Made by a program: the position numbers and the translations under genes. Positions 29,529 through 38,976 of a stretch of DNA of 64,000 nt are shown here, in pieces (within the stretch, counting starts at the first letter, position 1; every line of letters begins with the position of its first letter). The notes beneath the pieces are model-generated. The model saw only the letters and a program-made list of their open reading frames with translations, was not told where the DNA came from and ran no database searches. Source of the DNA: Paraburkholderia rhizosphaerae (GTDB lineage: Bacteria > Pseudomonadota > Gammaproteobacteria > Burkholderiales > Burkholderiaceae); assembly GCF_004366595.1 (NCBI RefSeq), contig NZ_SORE01000008.1, positions 211,050-275,049 on the forward strand, read 5' to 3'.

Positions 29529-29542
29529 TTGATTCCGGTCAA
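29529..29542. promoter_or_regulatory. FNR/ANR box (TTGAT-TCCG-GTCAA)
   Basis: Exact site midway between divergent chaB (89 bases) and the BON gene (100 bases); it could serve both. Confidence 0.75.
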
Positions 29543-29642
29543 ATCGCGCACGCGCGCACGCACTACGCTAGGTCAGGAGAGCAGCGCGGCTGTGCAATGT
29601 GCGCCGCTCGAATCGATATCAGCATACGAGCAAGGACCGGCA

Positions 29643-30302
29643 ATGAGCACTGTAAAACCCGATAGTCAGATCCGGCAGGAAGTCGAGGACGAGTTGGCAG
29701 GCAATGCGGCGATCGATGCAAACCGGATCGGCGTCTGCGTGTCGAACGGCATCGTTACGCTGTCCGGCAATGTCGCGAGCTACGCCGAAAAACTCGCGGC
29801 TGAGAAATCGGCGATGCGCGTTTCCGGCGTCGACGCAGTGGTCGTGAAGCTCGATGTCAGCTTGCCGCAAAACGACCGACGCACGGACGAAGACATTGCA
29901 ATAGGTATCCGCGGCATTCTCGACTGGATCGCCGGGCTCGACGAGTACAGCGTCAAGGTGAAAGTGGAGAAGGGCTGCGTGACGCTGACCGGCGAACTCC
30001 ACGATGCGTACCGCAGCCGGGTCGCCGAGCAGCATATCGCGCACATGCGGGGCGTAGTCGGCGTTGCGAATCAGATCCGGATTCGCGGCGAAGCGTCGTC
30101 GGTCGACATCGAGCAGAACATCCGCAAGGCGATCCAGCGGCATACGGAGCGCGAACTGAAGCATATCGGCATTCAGATCGAACAAGGCAAGGTCGCGCTG
30201 TCCGGGCGGGTCACCTCGCCCGCGGAGCGCGCGCTGGTGCGCGGTGCGGCGCTTGGCACGCCGGGCGTCACAGCGGTCGACGACCGGCTGCGCGTCGCGT
30301 GA
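29643..30302 (+). CDS. Triple BON-domain protein
   Basis: 219 residues with three BON domains (VTLSGNVASYAEKLAAEKSA, VTLTGELHD, VALSGRVTS). No signal peptide. About half its residues match the BON protein at 8928, with the same domain order, so they are duplicates. First gene of a likely operon with a second BON protein and an antiporter, under the FNR box at 29529. Confidence 0.9.
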   Translation: MSTVKPDSQIRQEVEDELAGNAAIDANRIGVCVSNGIVTLSGNVASYAEKLAAEKSAMRVSGVDAVVVKLDVSLPQNDRRTDEDIAIGIRGILDWIAGLDEYSVKVKVEKGCVTLTGELHDAYRSRVAEQHIAHMRGVVGVANQIRIRGEASSVDIEQNIRKAIQRHTERELKHIGIQIEQGKVALSGRVTSPAERALVRGAALGTPGVTAVDDRLRVA

Positions 30303-30359
30303 AAACGCGCGCGCATCACAGCGTAGAGAGTGAGAGTTTTGCGCAGACAGGAGTACACG

Positions 30360-31010
30360 ATGAAAGCCCACGATAACGTGAAGCGCGCCGTCGAGCAGGA
30401 ATTGCTCTGGGACAGGGGCGTCGACGCGCGGTTGATCAAGGTCGGCCTGACCGGCGGGATCATCACGCTCAACGGGTCGGTACCGAACGGCGCGCAAAAA
30501 AGGACGGCGCTACGCGCGGCTCAGCGCGCGGCGCCCGATGCAGTGGTCCATGACAATCTCGTCGTCCGGTGTCCGGAGGGTCGGCATTGCGTGGACACCG
30601 AACTCGCCGGCGAAATTCGCCTGAAGATTGCGCGAGACGCGATGCTGCGCAATGCGGCGATCGACGTCACGGTCACGGACCGGCGCGTGACGCTCACCGG
30701 CATGGTCGACTCTCCGGATCAGCGGGACGAGGCCGTGGCGTTGATCAGGGAGTTTCCGGGCATCGCGGACATCGACAACCGGGTCGTCACGCGTCTGGGC
30801 AAAATGGAGAGGGCGGTGGCCAGCAGTATTGCGAACGCGCTACTGAGCGCGAGCTTGCAGCCCGCCGACGATATCGTCGTCGATGTGCGCGATGGCATCG
30901 TGCGTTTGACCGGTACCTGCGCGTCGGCGACGCAAAAGGAGGCGGCCTGCAACGCCGCGTGGAACGCGAAGGGCGTGCGCTGGGTCGTCGATCAGTTGCA
31001 GGTGCGTTGA
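30360..31010 (+). CDS. Triple BON-domain protein, divergent
   Basis: 216 residues with three BON repeats (IITLNGSVPN, VTLTGMVDSPDQRDEAVALI, VRLTGTCAS). The first repeat starts QELLWDRGVDA, like the EELEWDPAV of its paralogue. AGGAG precedes the ATG. It lies 57 bases after the previous BON gene and 30 bases before the antiporter, so a three-gene operon is likely. Confidence 0.88.
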   Translation: MKAHDNVKRAVEQELLWDRGVDARLIKVGLTGGIITLNGSVPNGAQKRTALRAAQRAAPDAVVHDNLVVRCPEGRHCVDTELAGEIRLKIARDAMLRNAAIDVTVTDRRVTLTGMVDSPDQRDEAVALIREFPGIADIDNRVVTRLGKMERAVASSIANALLSASLQPADDIVVDVRDGIVRLTGTCASATQKEAACNAAWNAKGVRWVVDQLQVR

Positions 31011-31040
31011 CGACCCGCACGCATCGCTGGACGGAGCCCG

Positions 31041-32300
31041 ATGATGCTGATCTTTGGCGTATTTGTCGCGTGTGTTTTTTTCTACAGCGTTCTGTCCCAG
31101 CGTCTCGAACGGACGGTGCTGACCGCACCGATGCTGTTCACCGCGCTCGGCATACTCACTGCGTGCTTGCCTGAAGCGCTCAAGGAAATGGCGCTGGAGC
31201 GCGACGACTTGCTGCTGATCGCCGAACTCGGGCTTGTGATGACGCTCTACACCGACGCCGCGCGCGTCGAGACGCATCGGCTGAGGGGGGAGACGAACCT
31301 GCCGGTGCGGCTGCTCGGGACCGGCATGCTGCTCACCATCGTGCTTGGCCTGCTGGGCGCCATGGCGCTGTTCGGCGCGTTGTCGTGGTGGGAGGCCGGC
31401 ATTCTCGCGGCAATTCTGGCGCCGACCGATGCGGGGCTTGGCCAGGTCATCGTGACGAGCGCACTCGTGCCGAGGCGAATCCGCCAGGCATTGAACATCG
31501 AGGCGGGACTCAACGACGGGCTCGCGGTGCCGTTTCTGATGTTTTTTATCGCCGTCGCGGTCGCGCGCGAAACCAGCGGAGGCGGATGGATACTAGCGCG
31601 CTTCATGATCGAGCAACTGGGTTACGGTGCGCTGATCGGCGTCGGCATCGGCCTCGCCGGCGGCTGGCTGCTGGGCCTCGCGCAGCGCAAGGCCTGGGTC
31701 GCGGAGCCGTTCCTGCGGCTAGGCGTCGCGGCGCTGCCGCTGGCCTGTGTGCTCGCATCGGTCGCGACCGGCGCAAGCATGTTTATCGCCGCGTTTGTCG
31801 CCGGCCTCGGGACCAGTGTCGGTTATCGGGATGTCGGCAAGCATAGCGTCGACTTCTCCGAAGGACTGGGGCAGCTATTCAATCTGTTCGTGTTCTTTCT
31901 GTTCGGGCTGTTCGTCGCGCGCTACTGGACGCAGTTCACGGTCACGATGATTGCCTACGCGGTGTTGAGTCTGACGTTGATCCGGATGGCGCCGGTCGCG
32001 CTCGCGCTGAAAGGCACCGGCATGAGCTGGCCCACCATGCTGTTTATCGGCTGGTTCGGTCCGAGAGGACTGGCGTCGATCGTGCTCGCGCTGGTCTATC
32101 TCGAAGGGGACGCGCAACTGGCAGGGGAGACGACGATCAAGCTCACCGTGATGGTAACTGTCCTGCTTAGTATTTTCGCTCACGGGTTGAGCGCGCTGCC
32201 CGCGATCAACGGCTATGCGAAAACCGTCGCGTCATTAGGCGATCGGGCTCCGGAGCAGGAGGCGCCCGACGCCGTCGAACCGGGCGCGGGGCACGCGTGA
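31041..32300 (+). CDS. CPA1-type sodium or potassium/proton antiporter
   Basis: 419 residues with about twelve membrane segments. The segment ILAPTDAGLGQVIV carries the conserved acidic residue (TD) used for cation exchange in monovalent cation/proton antiporters, and GLNDGLAVPFLMFF the second acidic site (ND). It should control internal pH or sodium at the inner membrane. GGAG lies five bases before the ATG. Likely in one operon with the two BON genes, linking it to membrane stress at low oxygen. Confidence 0.88.
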   Translation: MMLIFGVFVACVFFYSVLSQRLERTVLTAPMLFTALGILTACLPEALKEMALERDDLLLIAELGLVMTLYTDAARVETHRLRGETNLPVRLLGTGMLLTIVLGLLGAMALFGALSWWEAGILAAILAPTDAGLGQVIVTSALVPRRIRQALNIEAGLNDGLAVPFLMFFIAVAVARETSGGGWILARFMIEQLGYGALIGVGIGLAGGWLLGLAQRKAWVAEPFLRLGVAALPLACVLASVATGASMFIAAFVAGLGTSVGYRDVGKHSVDFSEGLGQLFNLFVFFLFGLFVARYWTQFTVTMIAYAVLSLTLIRMAPVALALKGTGMSWPTMLFIGWFGPRGLASIVLALVYLEGDAQLAGETTIKLTVMVTVLLSIFAHGLSALPAINGYAKTVASLGDRAPEQEAPDAVEPGAGHA

Positions 32301-32462
32301 CGGGCCGGTGGTGCGCCCCAATATGGCGATCCGCCAATACCGTACCGGCGGTCTGGGCGAGAGAACCGCGCGAGCCATGCGATCGTTCATTCGGAACGCT
32401 CGTTCATTCGGCAGCGCGGTCATCCGAGCTCGGCTTCCCTTGCATGATGGACGAGTGGAGCC

Positions 32463-32726
32463 TTACATCAGGCTACCGTCGATCTCCGGATATTCCTGGT
32501 CGAGTATTTCGAACACCTGTGCCGTGCGGCCATGCAACTCGTGGGCGAGCCGGCGCTGCAAGTGTTCGTCGGAACGCAGCCAGGTGAAGGCGTTCAGCAC
32601 TTCCGCGGAGGTTGGATGGACGTCGAGAATCTTTACGACGACATCGTCTTCGAAGGGTCCGATGATTTGACGAATTTCATTTGCAGTGGCCGGCTGCTGC
32701 GCACCTGACGCGGTTTGACTGTGCAT
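32463..32726 (-). CDS. Conserved hypothetical protein, 87 residues
   Basis: Starts MHSQTASGAQQPATANEIRQ with GGAG six bases upstream. The second half (VLNAFTWLRSDEHLQRRLAHELHG) looks helical. No membrane segment and no known family. An exact FNR box lies 68 bases upstream, which supports a role in the same regulon. Nothing is seen between 32301 and 32462. Confidence 0.7.
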   Translation of the reverse strand: MHSQTASGAQQPATANEIRQIIGPFEDDVVVKILDVHPTSAEVLNAFTWLRSDEHLQRRLAHELHGRTAQVFEILDQEYPEIDGSLM

Positions 32727-32794
32727 GATGTGCTCCGTTGCGCGGGTCCGCGCATTCGCATGCAGACAGCGTAGATGCAGCCAGCGCGAACGTG

Positions 32795-32808
32795 TTGACG
32801 TGCGTCAA
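32795..32808. promoter_or_regulatory. FNR/ANR box (TTGAC-GTGC-GTCAA)
   Basis: Exact site 68 bases before the 87-residue hypothetical gene. It is the last box before an 12-kb stretch without any. Confidence 0.75.
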
Positions 32809-33052
32809 GACAGGCATTGCGCGTTCATCGAAACAAACCGGCAGCCTATAGCCCTTCCGTTGCTCGTGCCCACCGCGCGGTGACGTTCACGGGACGCTCC
32901 GGGTGGTTCAGCAATGCGCAGCGGCTGATGCTCCGCGCACTCGCAATTTCGTGACATTTTAGTAAAGCTTTAAAGCCCGAGATGCCGATGCCGTTATCAC
33001 GGGTTGTGATCCGCGCCGCTGCGGTCCATACCAGTGCGTTGGAGTACCGAAC

Positions 33053-33559
33053 GTGAGCGCCCTGAAAGGGCACCTTACTCAAATTATTCCGGAGTCTGCT
33101 GTGACATCGTCGTTTCTTCAAACACAATTGAATCTGCGTGCATCGCTGATGGATACCGCCAGTTCACACAACCGGCAAGCGAGCCCATTCGCGACAGTGG
33201 GGCAAGCGCATTCGCAGGAGTCGCAAGCGCAGCACGCAAGCGGAAACGAACCGGTTGAAGCCGATCCTGTTCAATTGTCCGCAGCGGGCAAAGCCATGGC
33301 GGCAGCGGCACACGTTCATGGCGATAGCACATCCGTCGAAGTGCAAGCGACCGAAGTCAGCACCACGGTATCGTTTAGTCCAACTCTGATGACAGCGACG
33401 TATAGTCTCGCCACGGGGCAACTGCTCTCGCTGGGCGCGCTCGGACGTGTTGATGCGCAGCAGAACCTCACGGTGACGGAATTGACAGCAAGAATCAGCC
33501 TGATCGAGCAGGAGTCGAAAGCTGACTTCCCATCGCTGGATATTGGCAACCCAAAGTAA
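33053..33559 (+). CDS. Hypothetical protein, 168 residues
   Basis: Starts with GTG, with GGAG about eight bases upstream. The first half is polar and Gln/Ser/His rich (low complexity), the second half more structured (VSFSPTLMTATYSLATGQLL). The segment DPVQLSAAGKAMAAAA resembles short motifs in surface or motility-associated proteins, but I cannot name a family. GC content here is lower than in the preceding 32 kb. Confidence 0.55.
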   Translation: MSALKGHLTQIIPESAVTSSFLQTQLNLRASLMDTASSHNRQASPFATVGQAHSQESQAQHASGNEPVEADPVQLSAAGKAMAAAAHVHGDSTSVEVQATEVSTTVSFSPTLMTATYSLATGQLLSLGALGRVDAQQNLTVTELTARISLIEQESKADFPSLDIGNPK

Positions 33560-33686
33560 ATTTAGCGTGGAAAACTGACGATACGTTTTTGCCATCAAAT
33601 CGTAAGGCGCACGTCTCCCGATCGGGCCACGCTCGTTGAAAGACACATATGTGGCATTGAACACGGCTCATCGGGAGAAACCGACG

Positions 33687-34205
33687 CTAATATGGAACGT
33701 AGTAGTAGGAAGGGACATAGATCAAGGTGGACGCTGGCGAGAGCACACGCGGTCCCGGCGTCGCGATCGTATCGCCTTTCGCAGTGATGCACTGCGCGTA
33801 CACATTGTTGTATTGAGCCTGCAATCCAGCTTCGCTCTGTGCATGTTGCTGGCTACCCTTCAAACCACCCAGCACGAGTCCGGCCCCCGCGCCGATCGCG
33901 GCGCCGACACCGGCATTGCCGGCTCCCGCTCCGATCAGCGCTCCGGCCGCGGCCCCCGCCGCGGTGCCAATGGCAGGCGCCGCAAGTCCGGCCTTGCCTG
34001 CGTTTGCAACTCCCGCACTGCCGTCAATAGTTTGCGAGGCATAGGCGCGGCAACTGTAGTCATCCTGCTGAAACTCATTGAGGCTTTTGCCTTTGGGTGG
34101 CAGTGCAGTGATCGTCGGATAAGTCGGCGGCGCGATCGCACATCCGCCGCAGGCCGCGATGAGCGCGGCAATCGGTGCAAGCCGCACCATCGTGAAGGGA
34201 ATCAT
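33687..34205 (-). CDS. Glycine-zipper outer-membrane lipoprotein
   Basis: 172 residues. Signal peptide with lipobox LIAACGGCAI (cysteine about 22), then YSCRAYAS, and a long glycine/alanine zipper (AIGTAAGAAAGALIGAGAGN) that would insert in or span the outer membrane. The C-terminus is tyrosine rich (YVPSYYYVPY). Similar to the YMGG/Rickettsia 17 kDa-like lipoprotein group. AAGGA precedes the ATG. Next to two other lipoprotein genes on the same strand. Confidence 0.82.
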   Translation of the reverse strand: MIPFTMVRLAPIAALIAACGGCAIAPPTYPTITALPPKGKSLNEFQQDDYSCRAYASQTIDGSAGVANAGKAGLAAPAIGTAAGAAAGALIGAGAGNAGVGAAIGAGAGLVLGGLKGSQQHAQSEAGLQAQYNNVYAQCITAKGDTIATPGPRVLSPASTLIYVPSYYYVPY

Positions 34206-34241
34206 TATCGAAGTCCTTGTTGACGAAACGCTCGACGGAAC

Positions 34242-35015
34242 TCAGTTCGTGCGCGGCGCTGTTTGCCATCCTTCGGCGCTATCGAGCTTCACGATGCGTT
34301 TCGCGATCAGATCGGCGACTCTCTTTGCGTCGTCGATAGGGCTTGCGCGGAGCGTCTCCGATGTCGCATGAAAGACGCCGCCTGCCGCCGCCGACTCAAC
34401 CAGTCGTCCTGCGACTGCGCCAACTCCGAGCGTTTCGGCCATGCCAGGCATGTGCCCGCTGTTTCGCGATGCCTTGCTCGACTCCATCAACATCTGTTCG
34501 CCATCGGCCGCCTGATACCAGAGCTGCACGGACGTCGCGATCTGGCTCTTGCCCGCGCCCAGTCCGATTACAAGACGGCTCGCCCGATTACCGGCATCGA
34601 CTTTTTCAAACGTCCCTCTGACGATCAGGACATTTTGCCCAAGTGGCGGCGCATCGGTTAGCCGTATCGCCGGCACCCCCTTGCCGCGCAATTCCTTGAC
34701 GATCTCGTCGGCGAGCGCGTCCTGCACACCGGACGCAAGCGAGAGCTGGCGCATGGAGTCTGACTGGCCGTGAAGGGACGCGTTAAGTGTCTCGACGAGG
34801 CTATGATCCGTTTGAACCAGTGCAGGGTCTATCTCAAACGCGTACACGAAAACCGCTTGCGGGCGGACAAGCGCGGCGCGCGACGCTTGTTCCGCTCGAT
34901 CGACGTTTCCTCCGCCGCACCCCGCGAGCGAAAACATCGTCAGACAGGCCGAAATTGCGGCCAGCGTGCAGCGAACCTTGGCCGCCGTGATTGACGCGCC
35001 TCGCATCCGTTTCAT
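34242..35015 (-). CDS. DUF4410-type lipoprotein
   Basis: 257 residues. N-terminal signal with lipobox FSLAGC, followed by a domain of the DUF4410 type (VFVYAFEIDP, VLIVRGTFEKVDAGN, RLVIGLGAGKSQI). Function unknown, periplasmic or outer-membrane anchored. It follows three bases after the preceding lipoprotein gene and 36 bases before the glycine-zipper gene, so the three likely form one operon. Confidence 0.82.
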   Translation of the reverse strand: MKRMRGASITAAKVRCTLAAISACLTMFSLAGCGGGNVDRAEQASRAALVRPQAVFVYAFEIDPALVQTDHSLVETLNASLHGQSDSMRQLSLASGVQDALADEIVKELRGKGVPAIRLTDAPPLGQNVLIVRGTFEKVDAGNRASRLVIGLGAGKSQIATSVQLWYQAADGEQMLMESSKASRNSGHMPGMAETLGVGAVAGRLVESAAAGGVFHATSETLRASPIDDAKRVADLIAKRIVKLDSAEGWQTAPRTN

Positions 35016-35018
35016 TGC

Positions 35019-35477
35019 TTATCCTCGGTCATGCATTTGATAGAACCCCTCGCGTCCTCTTTCGGCGCCGCCTGACAGGCATTCGTCGAGTTGATCCGCC
35101 ATTGCACCTAGCGCGTCAAGATAAATGCCTGACGATGAACCGTAACTGCGGGCAAGACCGGCGAGGTCGAGCAGCGCGGCATATCTGGCGGCACATTGCT
35201 TAGGAAGATCGACGGTCGGAGCCGCGGCGGCTTGCATTTGCACAAGCGTGGGGTTGCCCAGCGGAACGGGTGTGCAGCCCTCGAGCGACGCTATGCCGAG
35301 CGCGACGAAGAAAATCCAATTAACCGCAAATGCGGAATACGACGGCAAACAGCGCAACCGTTCCTTTACCGATGCTCTACGGTGTCGCGATAACGTCCAG
35401 AGCCTGGACACCATGATGTTGGACATATGGGTCAATGAATGTATGAAGCACGACGACGCTCGGCAAAAGGCGGCCAC
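35019..35477 (-). CDS. Small hypothetical lipoprotein, start uncertain
   Basis: The readable frame is 152 residues, but the convincing part begins near AFAVNWIFFVALGIASLEGC, a signal segment ending in a lipobox-like cysteine. A TTG preceded by AAAGGA, about 14 codons before it, is the best start by context. The mature region has two cysteines (QCAARY, DECLSG). First gene of the lipoprotein cluster. No family recognised. Confidence 0.5.
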   Translation of the reverse strand: MAAFCRASSCFIHSLTHMSNIMVSRLWTLSRHRRASVKERLRCLPSYSAFAVNWIFFVALGIASLEGCTPVPLGNPTLVQMQAAAAPTVDLPKQCAARYAALLDLAGLARSYGSSSGIYLDALGAMADQLDECLSGGAERGREGFYQMHDRG

Positions 35478-35500
35478 GCGCGGACATGCTCGAGTTACGG

Positions 35501-35830
35501 TCAGTGGTGGTACCCGTAGTAGCCCCCACCGCCATGGCCGTAGTAGGCGTGGTATCCATAGTTGTAGTAGCCGCCGCTATGGATGCCGACAACCAGCGAC
35601 GGAGCGACGGCCACTGCCGGCGCCGCGACGACCGGAGCGGCCAAGACCGGTGCGGCGACAACCGGAGCCGTCACGATCACAGGCGCGGGCGGCGCGGCCA
35701 CGACGACTGCGGGCGGGGCGACCACTACCGGACCCGCGACCGCAACCCCGACCGTCACACCCGCAACCGCGGAATCGGCGAGCACAGCCAGAACAACGCC
35801 GGCAGTGGATATCGAAAGCGTCCTGCTCAT
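35501..35830 (-). CDS. Secreted Val/Ala/Pro-rich protein with Gly-Tyr-His tail
   Basis: 109 residues. Signal peptide (MSRTLSISTAGVVLAVLADS), a middle of repeated APVV/AAPV units, then a tail of Gly, Tyr and His (YYGHGGGGYYGYHH). The tail is typical of small secreted metal-binding or surface proteins of Burkholderia. GAGG lies six bases before ATG 35830. Low complexity makes homology weak. A hairpin sits in its leader. Confidence 0.7.
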   Translation of the reverse strand: MSRTLSISTAGVVLAVLADSAVAGVTVGVAVAGPVVVAPPAVVVAAPPAPVIVTAPVVAAPVLAAPVVAAPAVAVAPSLVVGIHSGGYYNYGYHAYYGHGGGGYYGYHH

Positions 35831-35865
35831 CACGTAGCCTCATTGAAAGAATCGAAGAAAAGAAC

Positions 35866-35895
35866 GTCAGGCGCTTGGGGCAGGTGGCGCCTGAC
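35866..35895 (-). promoter_or_regulatory. Perfect 9-bp hairpin in the leader of the Val/Ala-rich gene
   Basis: GTCAGGCGC and GCGCCTGAC pair with a 12-base loop, 36 bases before the ATG. On the transcribed strand it is followed by GTTCTTTTC, so it could be an attenuator or a stability element. Confidence 0.4.
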
Positions 35896-36068
35896 GGGCC
35901 TGTCGGATAGCCGGCAATATAGGCCTGCGTGCCGGTAAAAGTTGTACTCAAGTTATGTCAGGATATTTCGCTGCCGTCCGTGACATGAATTGACATGAAA
36001 TATTACGGAGAGGGCGCGCGCTCATCTTTAGACTTCACTGCGCTAATGAATCAGCCGGAGCGAATTCC

Positions 36069-36332
36069 ATGAAGCGATGTCGTGCATGTATGGCCTTTGT
36101 GGCCGTCTCTCTTCCGTGTATGGCGCAGTCGAAGGCCGCTCAGATACTCGCATTGAGATTTGCCGATGCCGACGCCGATGCCGACGCCGACGGCAAGCAG
36201 ACCCACTGCGAGGCTGCGGCTGGCACGCCGCGCGTCGCGCAGTACTTCGACCAGATCGATAGCGATCGCAAGCGCTACGTACCACTTCAGGATGTAGAGA
36301 ACTTTGTCGCGCGTCATCAGGCCAGGCCGTGA
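36069..36332 (+). CDS. Small secreted EF-hand-like protein
   Basis: 87 residues: signal peptide cleaved near MAQS, then FADADADADADGKQ, an acidic loop made by tandem repeats, and a second more normal part (YFDQIDSDRKRYVPLQDVENFV) like an EF-hand loop and helix. It may bind calcium in the periplasm. Its TGA stop overlaps the GTG start of the efflux outer-membrane gene (GTGA), so it is the first gene of the efflux operon. Confidence 0.7.
   Translation: MKRCRACMAFVAVSLPCMAQSKAAQILALRFADADADADADGKQTHCEAAAGTPRVAQYFDQIDSDRKRYVPLQDVENFVARHQARP
36162..36191 (+). repeat. GCCGAY hexanucleotide tandem repeat
   Basis: Five uninterrupted copies of GCCGAT/GCCGAC inside the EF-hand-like gene, encoding Ala-Asp pairs. 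Change in copy number would keep the frame and alter the acidic loop. Confidence 0.75.
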
Positions 36333-37861
36333 GGGATGCGTATGCGTCGTGGCACGCTCTGCGTATCCTGGCGCCCGTCGTGGGCTTGATGATGTCGGGA
36401 TGCGTAGCGGTGGGTCCGGATTACGTGATCCCGGACGCGAAAATGGAGCAGTCGTGGCTTGGCACGCTCGACACACAGGAGCGCTCCAGGTCGTGCAGCT
36501 TGCTCTGGTGGGAATCGTTCGGCGACCCCGTTCTTGTCGATCTGGTCAAACATGCCCGCGAGAACAGTCCGACGCTCGAAAGCGCGGCGGTGCGCATTGC
36601 GCAAGCGGCGGCGCAATTGGCTGGTAGCGCGTCGACTGAATATCTGCAAAGCGGGAAACTCTCTGCCGGCGGAAAGCAGATTCATCACACGAAGATCGGT
36701 CCGTTCCCCGAAGGGACACAGCAGTCCGCCTTCGGACAGGGTACGGCGTCATGGGAAATCGACTTCTGGGGGAAATATCGCCGGCAGATCGAGGCTGATC
36801 GGGCGAACGTCCATGCAACAGAGGCCGCCTATGACGATGCGTTGGTATCGCTGACAGGTCAGGTCGCCAGCACCTATATCGATTTGCGCGTGAGCGAGGC
36901 ACGACTATCCATCGCCAGACAGAACACCGAACTGCAGCGCAGTGAAGCAGCCATTGCGAGCGCGCAGCATCAACTCGGCGAGACGAGTGAACTCGCTGCG
37001 GCGCAGGCCGCGACCCTGCTTGCGCAAACGGAATCGCAAATCCCCCCGCTCGAGAGAATGCGCGCCCAGGACCGCGACCAGTTGGCATTGCTGATCGGTA
37101 CAACGCCGACGGAGATTGACGGCATCGTGAAAGCAACCGGCGTGGTTCCAGTGCCACCGCACGCTATCGATGCCGGCATCCCGCGCGATCTGCTCAGGCG
37201 CCGTCCTGACGTGCGGCAAGCGGCGTTTGATGCCGCGCAGCAGAGCGCCTTGATCGGCGTGACAAAAGCGCAGCTCTATCCGTCATTTTCGCTAAGTGGC
37301 ATCTTCGACGTCTCGTCAGGCTATTCGCACGCGACCGACCCCTTTGCATTAGGAAGCGCTGGCTTTTCGGTACTTGCAGGGACGTTGACATTGCCGGTGT
37401 TCAACCGGGGGCAACTGACGAGCCAGGTGCGGGTGCAGGATGCCCAATTCGAAAGCGCGGTGCTCAATTATCGGAACGTGGTGCTGCAGGCACAGCAAGA
37501 GGTGGAGGACGGGCTGGCCGGATTCTCGAGCACATCCGATGCATTGCGGCCTTTGCAGCGCGCAGTATTGACTGCAACACGGGCACTCGAACTTGCCACT
37601 CGTCAGTACTCAGCCGGTGAGGTTGCGTATCAGTCGGTGCTCGATTCTCAGCGCTCGTTGTCACAGGACAAGGATTCCCTCGCGCAAGGTCAAGGCGCGC
37701 TGGCACAGGCGGCCGTTTCGCTTTATCGGGCACTGGGTGGAGGATGGGAAAGAACGGTCGATGATATTCCGATATCCGAAGAGATCCGCACGTCGATGTC
37801 GGCCCGCACGTCATGGGGCGGACTGCTGGACAAGACGCATGAAGCGGCGCTTGCGCGCTAA
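36329..37861 (+). CDS. Outer-membrane efflux factor (OprM/NodT type)
   Basis: 510 residues. Lipoprotein signal with LMMSGCVAVGPDY, then two repeats of the TolC fold (WWESFGDPVLVDLV, and RRPDVRQAAFDAAQQSALIG). Forms the trimeric outer-membrane channel of a tripartite pump. GTG start overlaps the stop of the EF-hand-like gene. It is followed by adaptor, pump and two-component genes on the same strand. Confidence 0.95.
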   Translation: MRDAYASWHALRILAPVVGLMMSGCVAVGPDYVIPDAKMEQSWLGTLDTQERSRSCSLLWWESFGDPVLVDLVKHARENSPTLESAAVRIAQAAAQLAGSASTEYLQSGKLSAGGKQIHHTKIGPFPEGTQQSAFGQGTASWEIDFWGKYRRQIEADRANVHATEAAYDDALVSLTGQVASTYIDLRVSEARLSIARQNTELQRSEAAIASAQHQLGETSELAAAQAATLLAQTESQIPPLERMRAQDRDQLALLIGTTPTEIDGIVKATGVVPVPPHAIDAGIPRDLLRRRPDVRQAAFDAAQQSALIGVTKAQLYPSFSLSGIFDVSSGYSHATDPFALGSAGFSVLAGTLTLPVFNRGQLTSQVRVQDAQFESAVLNYRNVVLQAQQEVEDGLAGFSSTSDALRPLQRAVLTATRALELATRQYSAGEVAYQSVLDSQRSLSQDKDSLAQGQGALAQAAVSLYRALGGGWERTVDDIPISEEIRTSMSARTSWGGLLDKTHEAALAR

Positions 37862-37881
37862 CTATTTTCAGGTCATTTCCG

Positions 37882-38976
37882 ATGTACTGGTCGATGTTGA
37901 GCGCCCGCCGGGCGGGATTTGTGAAAGCCGCATGTCTGCTGATGCTCGTTTCGGGTTGTCACCGTGGGTCCGTCGCACAGCCCGCTCCACTTCCGGTTGT
38001 GCAAGTGTCCAGACCGCTGATCAGGCAGATCCAGCCCAGCTTGATATTGCCTGGAACGGTGGTCGCGTCAAGGAGCGTAGACCTTGTAGCGCGCGTGCCG
38101 GGATTTTTGAACTCCATCAATTTTGTCGATGGGGCCGACGTGAGCGCGGGGCAGTTGCTGTTTCAGATAGAGCCGGATACCTACCGCGCGCAACTCGCGT
38201 ATGACCGTCTGGCGTTTGACAACGCGGATCGCGAGCTAAAGCGCCAGCGCCAGTTGCTAGATACGCGCGCAACGTCCGAGCTGAACGTAGAAAACGCACA
38301 GACCGCGCGCGACCAGGCGGACGAGAAGCGCGAACTCTCCGCGATCAATCTGCAATACACCCGAATTGAGGCGCCGTTTGCAGGCCGGATTGGCATTCAT
38401 CTCGTGGATGCCGGGAATATGGTCGGCGCATCAGGGCCGACCAAACTGGCGACGCTCGACAGAATCGCGCCTGTGTATGTCGACTTCACACTCAATGAGC
38501 AAGACGCGGTGCGACTCGGTATCTTTGAGAAACTGTCAAAAGGCGAAAGTGCGATTCCAGTCAGCGTAGCGGCAACGGAATCAAAGCAGGCGGCAACAGG
38601 CGTTGTTTGCGCAGTCGATAACCAGATGGACAGCGCGACGGGATCCATCCGTCTGCGCGCGGCCTTCGTCAACGCTGACCATCGGCTGATTCCAGGCATG
38701 TCGGTGCGGGTTTCACTGCCATCGACGTCCGCCTATCGCGCGATGCTTATACCGCAGTCAGCGGTCGTAACGGACCAGGACGGTGCATCGGTGTTCATTG
38801 TCAGCGCTGACAAGCGCATCGTTCGACGCAGCGTCACGACAGCAGACCGCTACGACAGCATGATCGCCATCAGTGCCGGACTCACAGCGGACGATCTGGT
38901 CGTAACAGGGGCACCTGGCGTTGCAGCAGGGCAGAAAGTGCAGAGTCGTATCGTTAGCGCCGGAGCGACGCAATGA
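37882..38976 (+). CDS. RND efflux periplasmic adaptor (membrane fusion protein)
   Basis: 364 residues. Lipobox LMLVSGC, then lipoyl halves around a helical hairpin (VDGADVSAGQLLFQIEPDTY and YTRIEAPFAGRIGIHLVDAG), beta-barrel and membrane-proximal domains. It links the pump to the outer-membrane channel. The stop overlaps the start of the pump gene (ATGA). Confidence 0.95.
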   Translation: MYWSMLSARRAGFVKAACLLMLVSGCHRGSVAQPAPLPVVQVSRPLIRQIQPSLILPGTVVASRSVDLVARVPGFLNSINFVDGADVSAGQLLFQIEPDTYRAQLAYDRLAFDNADRELKRQRQLLDTRATSELNVENAQTARDQADEKRELSAINLQYTRIEAPFAGRIGIHLVDAGNMVGASGPTKLATLDRIAPVYVDFTLNEQDAVRLGIFEKLSKGESAIPVSVAATESKQAATGVVCAVDNQMDSATGSIRLRAAFVNADHRLIPGMSVRVSLPSTSAYRAMLIPQSAVVTDQDGASVFIVSADKRIVRRSVTTADRYDSMIAISAGLTADDLVVTGAPGVAAGQKVQSRIVSAGATQ

